Source: Streptococcus mitis
GTDB taxonomy: Bacteria; Bacillota; Bacilli; Lactobacillales; Streptococcaceae
Assembly (NCBI RefSeq): GCF_002860865.1
Contig: NZ_PKIE01000002.1
Coordinates: 62,001-126,000 of the forward strand
DNA: 64,000 nucleotides
Direction: 5' to 3'
Below, piece by piece: positions 1 through 9,114 of the stretch. Under the pieces are notes generated by a model. That model made no database searches, had not been told where the DNA came from, and was given only the letters and a program-made list of their open reading frames with translations. The position numbers were made by a program, and so were the translations under genes. Every line of letters starts with the position of its first letter. Position 1 is the stretch's first letter.

Positions 1-601
1 AAATAGCATCTTCTGAAATGAATTCTCTTTCCGAATGAAATAATAGCCCTTTATCCTTAAACAAAGAACGTTTATATACCCCTTTCCACACTGAAACACC
101 TATCTTTCCATCTCCAATAAATTCTGGTGGTGAAGATATTACATCTGGTAAAAGTTCTGTGAAAATTGAATCATTTTTATAAAAAATGGAATCTAGGCTC
201 TGATCAAGTGGTCCTATAATATTTCCTTTATTATCCACTCGATAAAAATTTTCACTATAAATCACGTCTGCATTAAAACGTTGTAAGTATGTATCATAAA
301 TTTCAAGCATCTCATATGAGACATAATCATCCGAATCAACAAAGACAATATAATCTCCTGTACAATTTTCAATACCTGTGTTACGTGCAAAACCAAGACC
401 TTCATTGGTTTTATGTATTACTTTTATCCGATGATCTTTTTTCCCCCATTCTTCACAAAGACTTCCAGATGTGTCAGTAGAACCATCGTTTACCAAGATA
501 AGTTCAAAATCTTTAAAAGACTGATTTACAAGAGTATTTAAACATTGAGATAAATAATTCTCTACATTATAAACTGGAACAACTACACTAAATGTAGGCA
601 T
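1..601 (-). CDS. GT2-family capsular glycosyltransferase (3' part outside window)
   Basis: First 200 codons of a family 2 glycosyltransferase, cut by the window edge. The start ATG is at 601-599, about 30 nt after the acyltransferase stop. The N-terminus has the GT-A pattern: a FSVVVPVYNVE strand, an LVNDGSTD nucleotide-binding motif and a VFVDSDDY segment carrying the DxD. It should transfer a sugar from a nucleotide donor to the growing lipid-linked capsule repeat unit on the cytoplasmic face. It belongs to the capsule operon and is the most downstream gene visible. Donor and acceptor cannot be read from the sequence. Confidence 0.88.
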   Translation of the reverse strand, partial: MPTFSVVVPVYNVENYLSQCLNTLVNQSFKDFELILVNDGSTDTSGSLCEEWGKKDHRIKVIHKTNEGLGFARNTGIENCTGDYIVFVDSDDYVSYEMLEIYDTYLQRFNADVIYSENFYRVDNKGNIIGPLDQSLDSIFYKNDSIFTELLPDVISSPPEFIGDGKIGVSVWKGVYKRSLFKDKGLLFHSEREFISEDAI

Positions 602-632
602 AAATTCTCTTCCTTTCAGAAATAGTTAAACA

Positions 633-1319
633 CTATCTATAGGCCAGTATTCTAGCTGGTACTCCACCTATGATAACATTATCTGGAAACTGCTTAGTGA
701 CAACAGCATTCGCTCCAACAACACAACCTGAACCAATGCTGGACCCATCCAAAAAAACAGCTCCAGCACCAATCCAACAATTATGTCCTACTGATATTCC
801 CTTTCGAGATACACCTTGTTCAACAATAAGTTTATTTAAATCACTATAATTATGATTTTCAGCATGAAAACGAACATTCTGACCTGCGATAACATTATCA
901 CCAATTGTGATACCTCCAGCAGAACCAAATAAACTATATTCTGAAAAAGATGAGTTCTTACCAACTTTCAAGCCAATCCCCATATTTTTTATAGATCCTG
1001 TTCCAATAATTTGAGAATAATCTCCAATCTTCACATTATCTGCAAAATGGATTCCTTCTTTCGACAGTGCATCTATAGACACCTTTTTACCAATTCGAAC
1101 ATTTTTCCCAACAAATAATTTACGCTTTGCTAAGATAGAAACTCCTTGTCCAATGAATAAACGCTTCCCCTTTTGACCAAATCCGATTCCACGTACAAAT
1201 CCACGAAAGAGTCCAAAACCATAGTTCATACCTCTTTGTAGTATATACGCCATGGGTACATCAGGGTGAATGTCTACTGCTTTTCCAGTAATCTTTTTTA
1301 TTAAGCTCTCAACTATCAT
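633..1319 (-). CDS. Hexapeptide-repeat (LbetaH) acyltransferase of the capsule locus
   Basis: 228 aa. From about residue 45 the protein is built of left-handed beta-helix hexapeptide turns (for example IGAGAVFLDGSSIGSG), ending in the VVTKQFPDNVIIGGVPARIL tail usual in the CysE/NodL/WcaF O-acetyltransferase superfamily. Proteins of this type in capsule loci usually O-acetylate a repeat-unit sugar. The ORF overlaps the upstream glycosyltransferase by 11 nt, so translation is probably coupled. The first 40 residues lack hexapeptides. Acetyl as the donor group is inferred from family habit. Confidence 0.85.
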   Translation of the reverse strand: MIVESLIKKITGKAVDIHPDVPMAYILQRGMNYGFGLFRGFVRGIGFGQKGKRLFIGQGVSILAKRKLFVGKNVRIGKKVSIDALSKEGIHFADNVKIGDYSQIIGTGSIKNMGIGLKVGKNSSFSEYSLFGSAGGITIGDNVIAGQNVRFHAENHNYSDLNKLIVEQGVSRKGISVGHNCWIGAGAVFLDGSSIGSGCVVGANAVVTKQFPDNVIIGGVPARILAYR

Positions 1320-2580
1320 TTATCACTCTTTCATAATACTGAATCACTTCTTTCGAGTGTTCATCTATAGTTTTTAATTTTGTATTTTCTATATCATTTT
1401 CTATAACTTTAACTACTAAGTCATTCTGATTTTTAAAAACATGTGTTTCTGGAAGTAAGTCTTTTGATCCAACATTTTCACTCACAAAAACATTTACCCC
1501 ATAGGATAATGCTTCTACTGTTATCAATCCAAATGTCTCCTTCCACTTACTTGGAACAATAAGAATATCAATATTTTCATAGACACTATCAATCGTTTCC
1601 TTGGTAAAATATCCTTTTTGTTCAATGAATGAAGGACATTCTTCATTTGGAAAGTGACCATAAGTTGCAACTTCGTATAACTCTAGGTCTAAAGTTTTAG
1701 CAAACTCAATAAAATCAAAATATCCTTTATATTCTTCATCTGGACCAATATAAGCAACTCTAATTTTATTATTTGTAGTTGTTAATCTCTGATGAGGTTT
1801 AATTGAACTATTCGTTATAGATAATACTGTACTCTGAGTTGGTTTAATTTCATTTTGCTCATATACATTCTTTGTTAGACTACTATTAAACAAATAACCA
1901 TCTATTAAGTGAAACATCTCATTATAATAGTGTCGAAGTTCACTATAATTCTTTTCCTCAAATATTTCTCGAATAACTAGATTATTTTTTGATTTTGGAT
2001 TTTTTCCCAATAGTTTCAAAAACTTACGAATAGTTGGATAAAATGGAACTTGAAAGAATCGCAACTTTTCTACACTTAAGGCATTAGAAGACATGATATT
2101 CCAAGCCAAGTTTGTATTATTATCACTATAATCCACCCCATTAAAATAGAAATGAGGTACGGGCGCTAATCCATAATAATCATGGCTCGTAAAAACAACT
2201 CTAATGTTCATGTTTTTAGCAATTTCGATGAATTCTTTATGCAATCCCATAAACGAATGAATATGGATAATGTCGGGTTGTACTTCTTCTAAAAAAGTAC
2301 TATAAACATTTTTGTCACAAGGGGTCATGAAAGCAATTGGACTGGATATTCCCCCAAATAGAGCCAAAGGTAAGCTATTAAGCAGTTCGTAACACTCAAA
2401 CTGTCTTGATGATACCTTCTTTATTCCTACTTTTTTCGAAAGTAACCGAATATTACCCGGATATAGGGCAGTCACTTGATGACCTTGAGCAATTTGCTCT
2501 AGTATTAAATCCTCAGCATATTTAACCAAGCCACCTGTTCGCTGGGGTTGAAATCCTAAAGTATAATGTAATATTTTCAT
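1309..2580 (-). CDS. GT4-family capsular glycosyltransferase
   Basis: 423 aa GT-B glycosyltransferase. The N-terminal domain has the GGLVKYAEDLI loop (residues ~16-26) and the C-terminal domain has the segment VPSKWKETFGLITVEALSYG with the Ex7E signature of retaining GT4 enzymes. It probably adds an internal sugar to the undecaprenyl-linked repeat unit. Its ATG overlaps the stop of the WchF-like gene by 4 nt (ATGA), so the two are translationally coupled. A long insert (~residues 150-230) separates the two Rossmann folds. Sugar specificity cannot be assigned. Confidence 0.88.
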   Translation of the reverse strand: MKILHYTLGFQPQRTGGLVKYAEDLILEQIAQGHQVTALYPGNIRLLSKKVGIKKVSSRQFECYELLNSLPLALFGGISSPIAFMTPCDKNVYSTFLEEVQPDIIHIHSFMGLHKEFIEIAKNMNIRVVFTSHDYYGLAPVPHFYFNGVDYSDNNTNLAWNIMSSNALSVEKLRFFQVPFYPTIRKFLKLLGKNPKSKNNLVIREIFEEKNYSELRHYYNEMFHLIDGYLFNSSLTKNVYEQNEIKPTQSTVLSITNSSIKPHQRLTTTNNKIRVAYIGPDEEYKGYFDFIEFAKTLDLELYEVATYGHFPNEECPSFIEQKGYFTKETIDSVYENIDILIVPSKWKETFGLITVEALSYGVNVFVSENVGSKDLLPETHVFKNQNDLVVKVIENDIENTKLKTIDEHSKEVIQYYERVINDS

Positions 2581-3749
2581 TTTTTAAATAAATTCTCGTA
2601 GTCTGTAACAATCCTTTCCCAAGTGAAAGCATCCGCAATTCTCTGATTTGATTGTCTATCTAACTCATCAATCATTTTTTCATCAAATTGTTCAACTTCC
2701 TCAATCACTTGTGATAGTTCGTCTTTTTTCCAATAGATCGCACTTTGCTCCCCAACTTCGCGATTAAAACCAACATCGAGTAGTAAATTTAACTTTGTTG
2801 ATGCTAATGCTTCCAGTAGCGAAGGGTTTGTCCCCCCCACTTCATGCCCATGGAAGTAAGCAAAGGCATTCTCACGAATATACTTCAGAAGTTCTTGGTC
2901 GTAGACTGTCCCTACAAATTTTACTCGTGGATCTTTATCAAAACCAGTTTTTGCCAACAACTGATTATAAAATTTATTCTGCTCTACATTTGTAATTAAA
3001 ACAAAGTCCTTCTTAGAGTTAGAAGCCAAAAAGCCACGAATCATAGATTCATAGTTATTCTCTGGAACAAATCGTCCTACAACTAGATAATACTCGTTCT
3101 CAGAAACATTCTTCTCTTTGAACCAAGAACGTACTTTTTCGTCACTACTCTTTAATATGGAGCGTGTTGTATCAGTCCCATAAGCGATATAGGTTGTCTT
3201 AGGTTGATACTGTTTATAATCTTCTTGGATATATTTTTCAATATTCTTACTATCACACACTAAAAGATCTGCATGTTTGACCATAAGACCTTCGGAAATT
3301 TTCCAATAACGACGAACTGGAGCGCTCCACTTAGCTCGTAACCACTCGTGACCATCTGGATTAACTAGAAGAGTCCCACCTATCGCTTGGATTTTTTTCT
3401 TAATTCCATGGATGAACGGACCGATTCGACAAGCTAATATATAGAAGATTGGAGCTTCATCCTTATTTTCTTTAGCAATTTCAATCGCTTTATTAATTGC
3501 TGCTATATCATATGCTATGGCTCGCGCTGGACCAATATTGGGAACATCGACGTTATAACAGATAGCACCATTATGTTCAAAAACATCTTCAGTAATCCCT
3601 GATTTTGCAGAGTTTTCACGCATACAAGCCACATAATATTGGATAGCCTTATCTTGTTGAAAGGCTGTTAATTTTTCAACAAAAGTTTCAAATCCTCCAT
3701 ACTTAGCAGGAATTCCTTTTGAACCAATGATATAAACTGACTTTTTCAT
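2577..3749 (-). CDS. wchF: WchF-like rhamnosyltransferase (DUF1972 + GT4)
   Basis: 390 aa. It opens with YIIGSKGIPAKYGGFETFVEKL-type sequence, the DUF1972 N-terminal domain of the WchF/Cps rhamnosyltransferases, followed by a GT4 C-terminal domain (VGRFVPENNYESMIRGF; GGTNPSLLEALAS). In pneumococcal and mitis capsule loci WchF follows wchA and adds beta-1,4-rhamnose to the priming glucose. The same position immediately after wchA here supports that role. Length matches the family. Whether this strain's second sugar is rhamnose is inferred, since the rml genes would lie outside the window. Confidence 0.85.
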   Translation of the reverse strand: MKKSVYIIGSKGIPAKYGGFETFVEKLTAFQQDKAIQYYVACMRENSAKSGITEDVFEHNGAICYNVDVPNIGPARAIAYDIAAINKAIEIAKENKDEAPIFYILACRIGPFIHGIKKKIQAIGGTLLVNPDGHEWLRAKWSAPVRRYWKISEGLMVKHADLLVCDSKNIEKYIQEDYKQYQPKTTYIAYGTDTTRSILKSSDEKVRSWFKEKNVSENEYYLVVGRFVPENNYESMIRGFLASNSKKDFVLITNVEQNKFYNQLLAKTGFDKDPRVKFVGTVYDQELLKYIRENAFAYFHGHEVGGTNPSLLEALASTKLNLLLDVGFNREVGEQSAIYWKKDELSQVIEEVEQFDEKMIDELDRQSNQRIADAFTWERIVTDYENLFKK

Positions 3750-3779
3750 TTCTCTCCTAATATGATGGACGTGCAGAAA

Positions 3780-5147
3780 TCACTTCGCTCCATCTCTCAT
3801 AAATACAACTTTAACAGTTTTCAACAAAATTTCAATATCTTTCCAGATTGTCCAATTATCAATATAAGCCACATCTAATTTTACAACATCGTCAAAATCG
3901 GTTATTTTACTACGACCACTAACCTGCCATAAGCCTGTAATACCAGGTTTAAAGCTGAGTCGACGTTTCTGTTCTGGAGTATACTGATCATACTCGTCTA
4001 CTGTCGGTGGACGCGTCCCCACCAAACTCATATCTCCTATAAAGACATTCCAAAATTGTGGCAATTCATCCAAACTGGTTTTACGAATAAAGTGACCAAT
4101 TTTTGTAACACGAGGATCATTGTCCATCTTAAACATACCACCTTGCATCGTGTTTTGATCCATCAACTGTTCTTTGATAGCTTCAGCATCGATCCGCATC
4201 GAACGGAATTTATAAAAGGTAAAATGTCGACCATTTTTCCCTATACGAGTTTGAGCAAAAATAGCTGGTCCGCCATCTTTACGAATCAATGGAACTAAAA
4301 CTAGACTAGCTATACCAAAAAGAATAAGGCCGATAGTGGCACCACAAATATCGAGAATTCTCTTTGAAATCACATGACTAGTTTTATAAAAATTTGTAGA
4401 GAAAGTGACTACATTCAATCCTGCCATCTCATGAATTTGTTTATTTCGACCCAAATTCTTATCAAATGCATTAAGATTGACAGTTATATCTATCCCCATT
4501 GTCTCAAACTTAGAGATAATTTCTCCAATATCGTAGCTCTCTCCCGGAAGATTGATAAACACCTCATCCACAACTTCATGCGTTGCAAATTCAATAATTT
4601 TTTCCTTTTCAATCACAGGTATTTGATCATGTTGAAAATCAGATTTATCCAAAACACTTACTGCTACCAAGTTCCATGAAAGTTCATCAGAATCTAGCAA
4701 TTTATCAAGAACTTTTTCTATATTTTTTGTTACTGTTAACAGTAACATTTTCTTGCTATTTTTTAGATTGAAAAATACATGCTTCCAATATTTCTTTACT
4801 AAGAAATTTAACAAGTATAAGGATATTCCTTCTAAAGTTAAGAAGTATACCATTCCTCTTCTAGAGATACTAAACCGTTCCTCTATAAAAAAGTTTAATA
4901 CACTTATAGCTATTGCAAAGAAAAAAATATATCTTATAGTACTATTAAACTCAACTAGGTACCCTCTTTTAAAAAAATTGTTACCATAGGAACTAAAATG
5001 GAATACAAAAAAGTGGAGAAGGTATAGTATAACCATCGAAGAACGTTCAATTTCTGTCTCTCTAACAAAGCTAAGAAAATAAACCAATAAAATGACAATA
5101 ATACTCTGTAATACTGCCAGAAAAATCTTTAATCCTTTTTCATCCAT
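3780..5147 (-). CDS. wchA: Undecaprenyl-phosphate glucose phosphotransferase (initiating enzyme)
   Basis: 455 aa membrane protein. Four or five N-terminal TM helices (to ~residue 115), a cytoplasmic CoA-binding-like region (~130-240), another membrane segment (KRILDICGATIGLILFG) and the C-terminal bacterial sugar transferase domain with KFRSMRIDAE and DELPQFWNVFIGDMSLVGTRPP. Members called WchA/CpsE transfer glucose-1-phosphate to undecaprenyl phosphate, the first step of Wzy-dependent capsule synthesis. It follows wze by 15 nt, as in pneumococcus. Full length, no lesion seen. Confidence 0.95.
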   Translation of the reverse strand: MDEKGLKIFLAVLQSIIVILLVYFLSFVRETEIERSSMVILYLLHFFVFHFSSYGNNFFKRGYLVEFNSTIRYIFFFAIAISVLNFFIEERFSISRRGMVYFLTLEGISLYLLNFLVKKYWKHVFFNLKNSKKMLLLTVTKNIEKVLDKLLDSDELSWNLVAVSVLDKSDFQHDQIPVIEKEKIIEFATHEVVDEVFINLPGESYDIGEIISKFETMGIDITVNLNAFDKNLGRNKQIHEMAGLNVVTFSTNFYKTSHVISKRILDICGATIGLILFGIASLVLVPLIRKDGGPAIFAQTRIGKNGRHFTFYKFRSMRIDAEAIKEQLMDQNTMQGGMFKMDNDPRVTKIGHFIRKTSLDELPQFWNVFIGDMSLVGTRPPTVDEYDQYTPEQKRRLSFKPGITGLWQVSGRSKITDFDDVVKLDVAYIDNWTIWKDIEILLKTVKVVFMRDGAK

Positions 5148-5162
5148 AAAATCTTCCCTAGG

Positions 5163-5846
5163 TTATTTTTTACCATAATTACCATAACCACCGTAAGAAC
5201 CATATTTTTCACGTTGAACATCAAATTTATTGAGAACGACACCTAAAAATGGTTTTCCTGTTTGCTCTAATTGTTGTTTCGCTTTTTGGACATCATGCTT
5301 ATTCGCCTCACCCATTGCAGTTACCAAGATGGACGCATCACACTTTTGAGTGATAATTGCCGCATCAATAACAATTCCAATAGGTGCTGTATCAACAATG
5401 ATATAATCAAAATATTTACGCAATGTTTCAATCATGTCATTAAAATTTTTACTTTGTAACAAGGCTGTAGGGTTTGGTGATACAGATCCCGATTGAACTA
5501 CAAATAAATTTTCAATATTTGTATCGCATAACCCGTGAGATAAATCCGTTGTCCCAGATAAAAATTCTGTTAGCCCTGTAATTTTTTCACGAGATTTAAA
5601 AACTCCTGACATAACTGAATTTCGAATATCGCCATCGATCAAAAGAGTTTTATAGCCTGCACGCGCAAAAGACCATGCTATATTTATGGAAGTAGTTGAT
5701 TTTCCTTCCCCAGGGTTAACAGAAGTAACGGAAATTACTTTTAGTTTATCTCCGCTCAACTGTATATTTGTACACAAGGCATTGTAATATTCTTCTGTCT
5801 TCTTAATGAACTCCAGTTTTTTTTGTGCTATTTCTAATGTCGGCAT
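5163..5846 (-). CDS. wze: Capsular tyrosine kinase (BY-kinase, CpsD)
   Basis: 227 aa autophosphorylating bacterial tyrosine kinase. Walker A is NPGEGKST (~residues 46-53), Walker A' is LLIDGDIRNS and Walker B is YIIVDTAPIG. The C-terminus carries the tyrosine cluster YGSYGGYGNYGKK that is phosphorylated in trans in the pneumococcal protein. It works with the membrane adaptor Wzd and is dephosphorylated by Wzh to control capsule chain length and attachment. It lies 9 nt after wzd. All catalytic motifs are present. Confidence 0.96.
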   Translation of the reverse strand: MPTLEIAQKKLEFIKKTEEYYNALCTNIQLSGDKLKVISVTSVNPGEGKSTTSINIAWSFARAGYKTLLIDGDIRNSVMSGVFKSREKITGLTEFLSGTTDLSHGLCDTNIENLFVVQSGSVSPNPTALLQSKNFNDMIETLRKYFDYIIVDTAPIGIVIDAAIITQKCDASILVTAMGEANKHDVQKAKQQLEQTGKPFLGVVLNKFDVQREKYGSYGGYGNYGKK

Positions 5847-5855
5847 CTCTCTCTC

Positions 5856-6548
5856 CTATTTCAACTTATCCAAGTTTGGTACAACTCCCAAAAGCGTCAT
5901 CTGCAATGCATCTTCGATATCTTCTGGACGTTTCACACGAGTGTCCAAAAGTTCAAGAAGAAGAACTATAACACTGGTTCCAATCCCCCCTGCCAAAAAA
6001 CCAATTAGTGTATTGCGTTTAATATTTGGCGAAGATGGTGATATAGCCGGTCTTGCCTCCTCCAGTGTTGTCACATCAGAAACACGAGTAATACTGATAA
6101 TTTTTTGAGCAGCTACTTCTCTCAAAGAGTTAGCGATACGGCTTGCCTCTTCAGGAACTCGATCATTAACTGAAATAGAGACAATACGAGTATCAACTGG
6201 TACTGTCACTTTAATTTTATTAGCCAAACCTTTTGGCGTCAAATCTAGTTTCAAATCAGAAACAACTTTCTCCAAAACATCCTGCGATAGGATAATTTCA
6301 CGATAGTCTTTAACCAAGTACGATCCTGCCTGCAAGTCTTGATTTGTTAAACCAGACTTCTCTCCTTGATTACGGTTAACTACATAAATCCGAGTCGTAC
6401 TAGTAAACTCAGGTTTGATAACAAAAGTACTGTAGGCAAAAGCAACTGAAGAAGTTATAATTGTCACTAATAAAATGACTAACTTTCTTTTCCATAAAGT
6501 TCTGAATAGTTGAAATACATCGATTTCCAAAGTGTTTTGATCTTTCAT
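5856..6548 (-). CDS. wzd: Capsular chain-length regulator / kinase activator (CpsC)
   Basis: 230 aa polysaccharide co-polymerase of the Wzz family. One TM helix near residues 20-40, an extracytoplasmic domain, and a second TM helix near 185-205 ([19 protein letters not shown]) followed by a short cytoplasmic tail that should dock and activate the Wze kinase. A proline-rich stretch ([14 protein letters not shown]) just before TM2 is typical. It sits between wzh and wze in the conserved wzg-wzh-wzd-wze block that starts nearly all Wzy-dependent loci in this group. Confidence 0.95.
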   Translation of the reverse strand: MKDQNTLEIDVFQLFRTLWKRKLVILLVTIITSSVAFAYSTFVIKPEFTSTTRIYVVNRNQGEKSGLTNQDLQAGSYLVKDYREIILSQDVLEKVVSDLKLDLTPKGLANKIKVTVPVDTRIVSISVNDRVPEEASRIANSLREVAAQKIISITRVSDVTTLEEARPAISPSSPNIKRNTLIGFLAGGIGTSVIVLLLELLDTRVKRPEDIEDALQMTLLGVVPNLDKLK

Positions 6549-6556
6549 ATTTTCTC

Positions 6557-7288
6557 CTAAATTAATTGATCCATTATAATTTTTCTGGGATTTTCTACAA
6601 AAAGTTCTTTCGCTTTTTTCGCTCCATATTTCTTAGCAATGATATCGTATGCCTGTTCCATATATGGAGGTCTACTGTCTAAATTATGCATGTCACTTGC
6701 AACTACATGAACTAAATCACGTTCCAAAAAATACCGAGCTCTCTTTTTCATGAATTTATATTTTTCACCAAAGAACTTAGGTTTTAAAACATGATAACTA
6801 TTTATCTGAGTATAGCACCCCATATCAATCAGTTCACGAACTCGTTTTTCATTATTCTCTAAAGCATCATAACGTTCAATATGAGCAATTACTGGTGTTA
6901 TTCCCAACATCAAAATATTGCTCAAGCCCGTATGAATCTCACGATAGGGAGTATGCATGCTAAACTCAATCAAAGCATAACGGCTATCATTAAGAGTAGG
7001 AATTTCTTTTCTTTCTAGCTTTTCTAGAACATCCAGAGTATAGTATATCTCTGCGCCATAAGCAATGACTAAATCATCTGCTACTTCTTTTGCAATTTCA
7101 CGAACCTTAAGAAAATTTGTTGCAATTTTTTCTTCTGGAGTCTCAAACATCCCTTTTCGACGATGCGAAGTAGACACAATCATTCGAACTCCTTGATTAT
7201 AAGCTTCTCTTAAAAGCGCCTTGCTATCCTCTATCGACTTTGGCCCATCATCTACATCAAAAACGATATGCGAATGGATGTCTATCAT
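6557..7288 (-). CDS. wzh: Capsular protein-tyrosine phosphatase (PHP family, CpsB)
   Basis: 243 aa. PHP-domain, manganese-dependent phosphatase beginning with the metal-binding motif [14 protein letters not shown] and carrying further metal ligands in ASDMHN near residue 210. CpsB/Wzh removes phosphate from the tyrosine tail of the Wze kinase. It is separated from wzg by a single base and overlaps nothing. Length equals the pneumococcal protein. Cytoplasmic. Confidence 0.96.
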   Translation of the reverse strand: MIDIHSHIVFDVDDGPKSIEDSKALLREAYNQGVRMIVSTSHRRKGMFETPEEKIATNFLKVREIAKEVADDLVIAYGAEIYYTLDVLEKLERKEIPTLNDSRYALIEFSMHTPYREIHTGLSNILMLGITPVIAHIERYDALENNEKRVRELIDMGCYTQINSYHVLKPKFFGEKYKFMKKRARYFLERDLVHVVASDMHNLDSRPPYMEQAYDIIAKKYGAKKAKELFVENPRKIIMDQLI

Positions 7289-7289
7289 T

Positions 7290-8735
7290 TTATCTACCCT
7301 CCATCACATCCTGTATAGCTACTTTAACTGTAGCTAAACTACTCTCATCTATTTCCATCATATAGAGACTACTGTCTGGCATTGCATAAGAAGGAAGATC
7401 CATCCGACCTGTCCCTTTTAAATCTTGAGAATTTACTTTATAGTTTCCTCCGCTTTCCAATTGAGTATTCACTAGATCCATCATAGTCTCAATCGGCATA
7501 TTTGTCTGAAGGGAATCCTGCAATCCTTGAAGAATACTATTATAGTTTTTCAATGCCTCTGTAGAAGTTAACTTCTGAATGATTGCTACAATAACCTTTT
7601 GTTGGTTGCGACCACGATCACGGTCTCCATCGGCTAGTGAGTAGCGTTCACGCACAAAACCTAGAGCTTGCTCAGAGTCTAGATGGACATTTCCCACTGG
7701 AAAATGGAACTTCCCATGTAGAGCTGTAAATTCTTGATCGTTATAAACATCTACTCCTCCCAATAGGTCAATCAATTTCAAAAATGAGGTGAAATTCAAA
7801 CGAACATAATAATTAATATCTATACCATAAAGGTTCTCTAGGGTATGAATAGATGAATCAACCCCGTATATACCAGCATGAGTCAATTTATCCTTTTGAT
7901 TGTTTCCACCATCAGCAATAGGAACATATGAATCTCGTGGAGTTGTTGTAAGAAGGATTCTCTTCGTATCCCTATTGACCGTCATCAGGATATTGACATC
8001 TGAGCGTGAAACTGAACTAATGGCACCGTAAGTATCAATACCACTGACATAGATATTAAAGAAGCGATCTTTAGATACCTTAGGGGTCTCAACATCCTTG
8101 GTCATTTTTTTAGTGTAAATTTTCTTAATTTTAGAAGCATAGTCTGGATACTCTGCCTCAATAATATTCTCAAATACACTATTTAAGACAATGGCTTTGG
8201 CCTCTCCAGAAATCAAACTTTTATAAGTTGACAAGTAAGAAGTACTTTTATCAACCGTCAAATCCTTATTTTGACTCGTCTTAATATCAGAGATTAGCTT
8301 TTGAATATTCTCATTATCCGTACCTGTTGGTCCCATAACACTAGATAATTGGGCAACATTATTGATATCGCTATCCTTTAAAACGACGACGCTGAGAGAA
8401 TACTCTGAATAATTTGAAGTTGCATTAATATGACTTGTAAAACCTACAAATTGTTGCAGAGCAAATACAGAAACTGAACTCACTAAAACAGCTAGTGTCA
8501 AAAAGAAAATCGTGAACTTTTCTGCTTTTTTATAGATTATTAATAGTGTGGCAATCACAGCAACTATCAAGGCAAATACTGCGACCACTATATTAACGTG
8601 CCTGAAAGCAAGTATATTGTACTTAAAGATTAAGAACAACAAAAAACCGACTAACAATAAATAGATAGTCAACAAAACTATATTAACACTTCGCTTCACT
8701 TTCTGTGAACGTGATTTTTTAAAACGTCTACTCAT
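7290..8735 (-). CDS. wzg: LytR-CpsA-Psr family wall ligase, first gene of the capsule operon
   Basis: 481 aa from the ATG at 8735. An in-frame GTG exists three codons upstream, but AGGTG spaced 6 nt from the ATG and the family N-terminus [12 protein letters not shown] favour 8735. Three TM helices (residues ~20-110), the accessory domain, then the LCP catalytic domain with TPRDSYV and the arginine-rich RDRGRNQQK motif that binds polyprenyl pyrophosphate. LCP proteins attach capsule to peptidoglycan outside the membrane. A TATAAT lies 29 nt upstream. Confidence 0.95.
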   Translation of the reverse strand: MSRRFKKSRSQKVKRSVNIVLLTIYLLLVGFLLFLIFKYNILAFRHVNIVVAVFALIVAVIATLLIIYKKAEKFTIFFLTLAVLVSSVSVFALQQFVGFTSHINATSNYSEYSLSVVVLKDSDINNVAQLSSVMGPTGTDNENIQKLISDIKTSQNKDLTVDKSTSYLSTYKSLISGEAKAIVLNSVFENIIEAEYPDYASKIKKIYTKKMTKDVETPKVSKDRFFNIYVSGIDTYGAISSVSRSDVNILMTVNRDTKRILLTTTPRDSYVPIADGGNNQKDKLTHAGIYGVDSSIHTLENLYGIDINYYVRLNFTSFLKLIDLLGGVDVYNDQEFTALHGKFHFPVGNVHLDSEQALGFVRERYSLADGDRDRGRNQQKVIVAIIQKLTSTEALKNYNSILQGLQDSLQTNMPIETMMDLVNTQLESGGNYKVNSQDLKGTGRMDLPSYAMPDSSLYMMEIDESSLATVKVAIQDVMEGR

Positions 8736-8763
8736 GATTAACACCTATACATTTAATGTTACT

Positions 8764-8769
8764 ATTATA
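8764..8769 (-). promoter_or_regulatory. Probable -10 element of the capsule operon promoter
   Basis: TATAAT on the minus strand, 29 nt before the wzg ATG and after about 70 nt of AT-rich DNA. No good -35 is present at 17 nt (TAGAAT), so the assignment rests on the -10 and its position at the head of the operon. Confidence 0.5.
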
Positions 8770-8841
8770 TCACTTTTGTACGATAAATTCTACATTTACC
8801 GAGTTTATAAAGATATAGATTATTTGGACCTCATAAGCACT

Positions 8842-8991
8842 GATACTATTCGAAAACCTCTTCAAACCACATCAGCGTCCATCTGCAACCTCAAAACAGT
8901 ATTTTGAGCTGACTTCGTCAGTTCTATCTACCACCTCAAAGCTGTACTTTGAGCTAACTTCTCAGTTACTCTTTGATTTTTATTGAGTATT
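8842..8991 (+). repeat. BOX element with two boxB-like modules, upstream of the capsule operon
   Basis: BOX-type intergenic repeat. It begins ATACTATTCGAAAACCTCTT (boxA-like) and has two central modules built on CCTCAAAxCxGTxTTTTGAGCT inverted repeats. It ends CTTTGATTTTTATTGAGTAT (boxC). It lies between the AliB-like gene and the capsule promoter and forms a long stem in RNA. It is more diverged from the consensus than the copy at 27.9 kb. Confidence 0.85.
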
Positions 8992-9054
8992 CGTTTCAAT
9001 CTATTTTAGCACAAAACAAATCATTTCTCAGTTTTCAATAGCCGAGTGATTTAA

Positions 9055-9086
9055 AAAGACAAGCACCAAAACTGATGTTTGTCTTT
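9055..9086 (-). terminator. Probable terminator of the AliB-like gene
   Basis: Hairpin with arms AAAGACAAGC and TTTGTCTTT starting about 30 nt after the stop codon. The following T-run is weak, so termination efficiency is uncertain. Confidence 0.5.
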
Positions 9087-9114
9087 ATGATTCTCTGTAA
9101 AAAGCTATTCATCA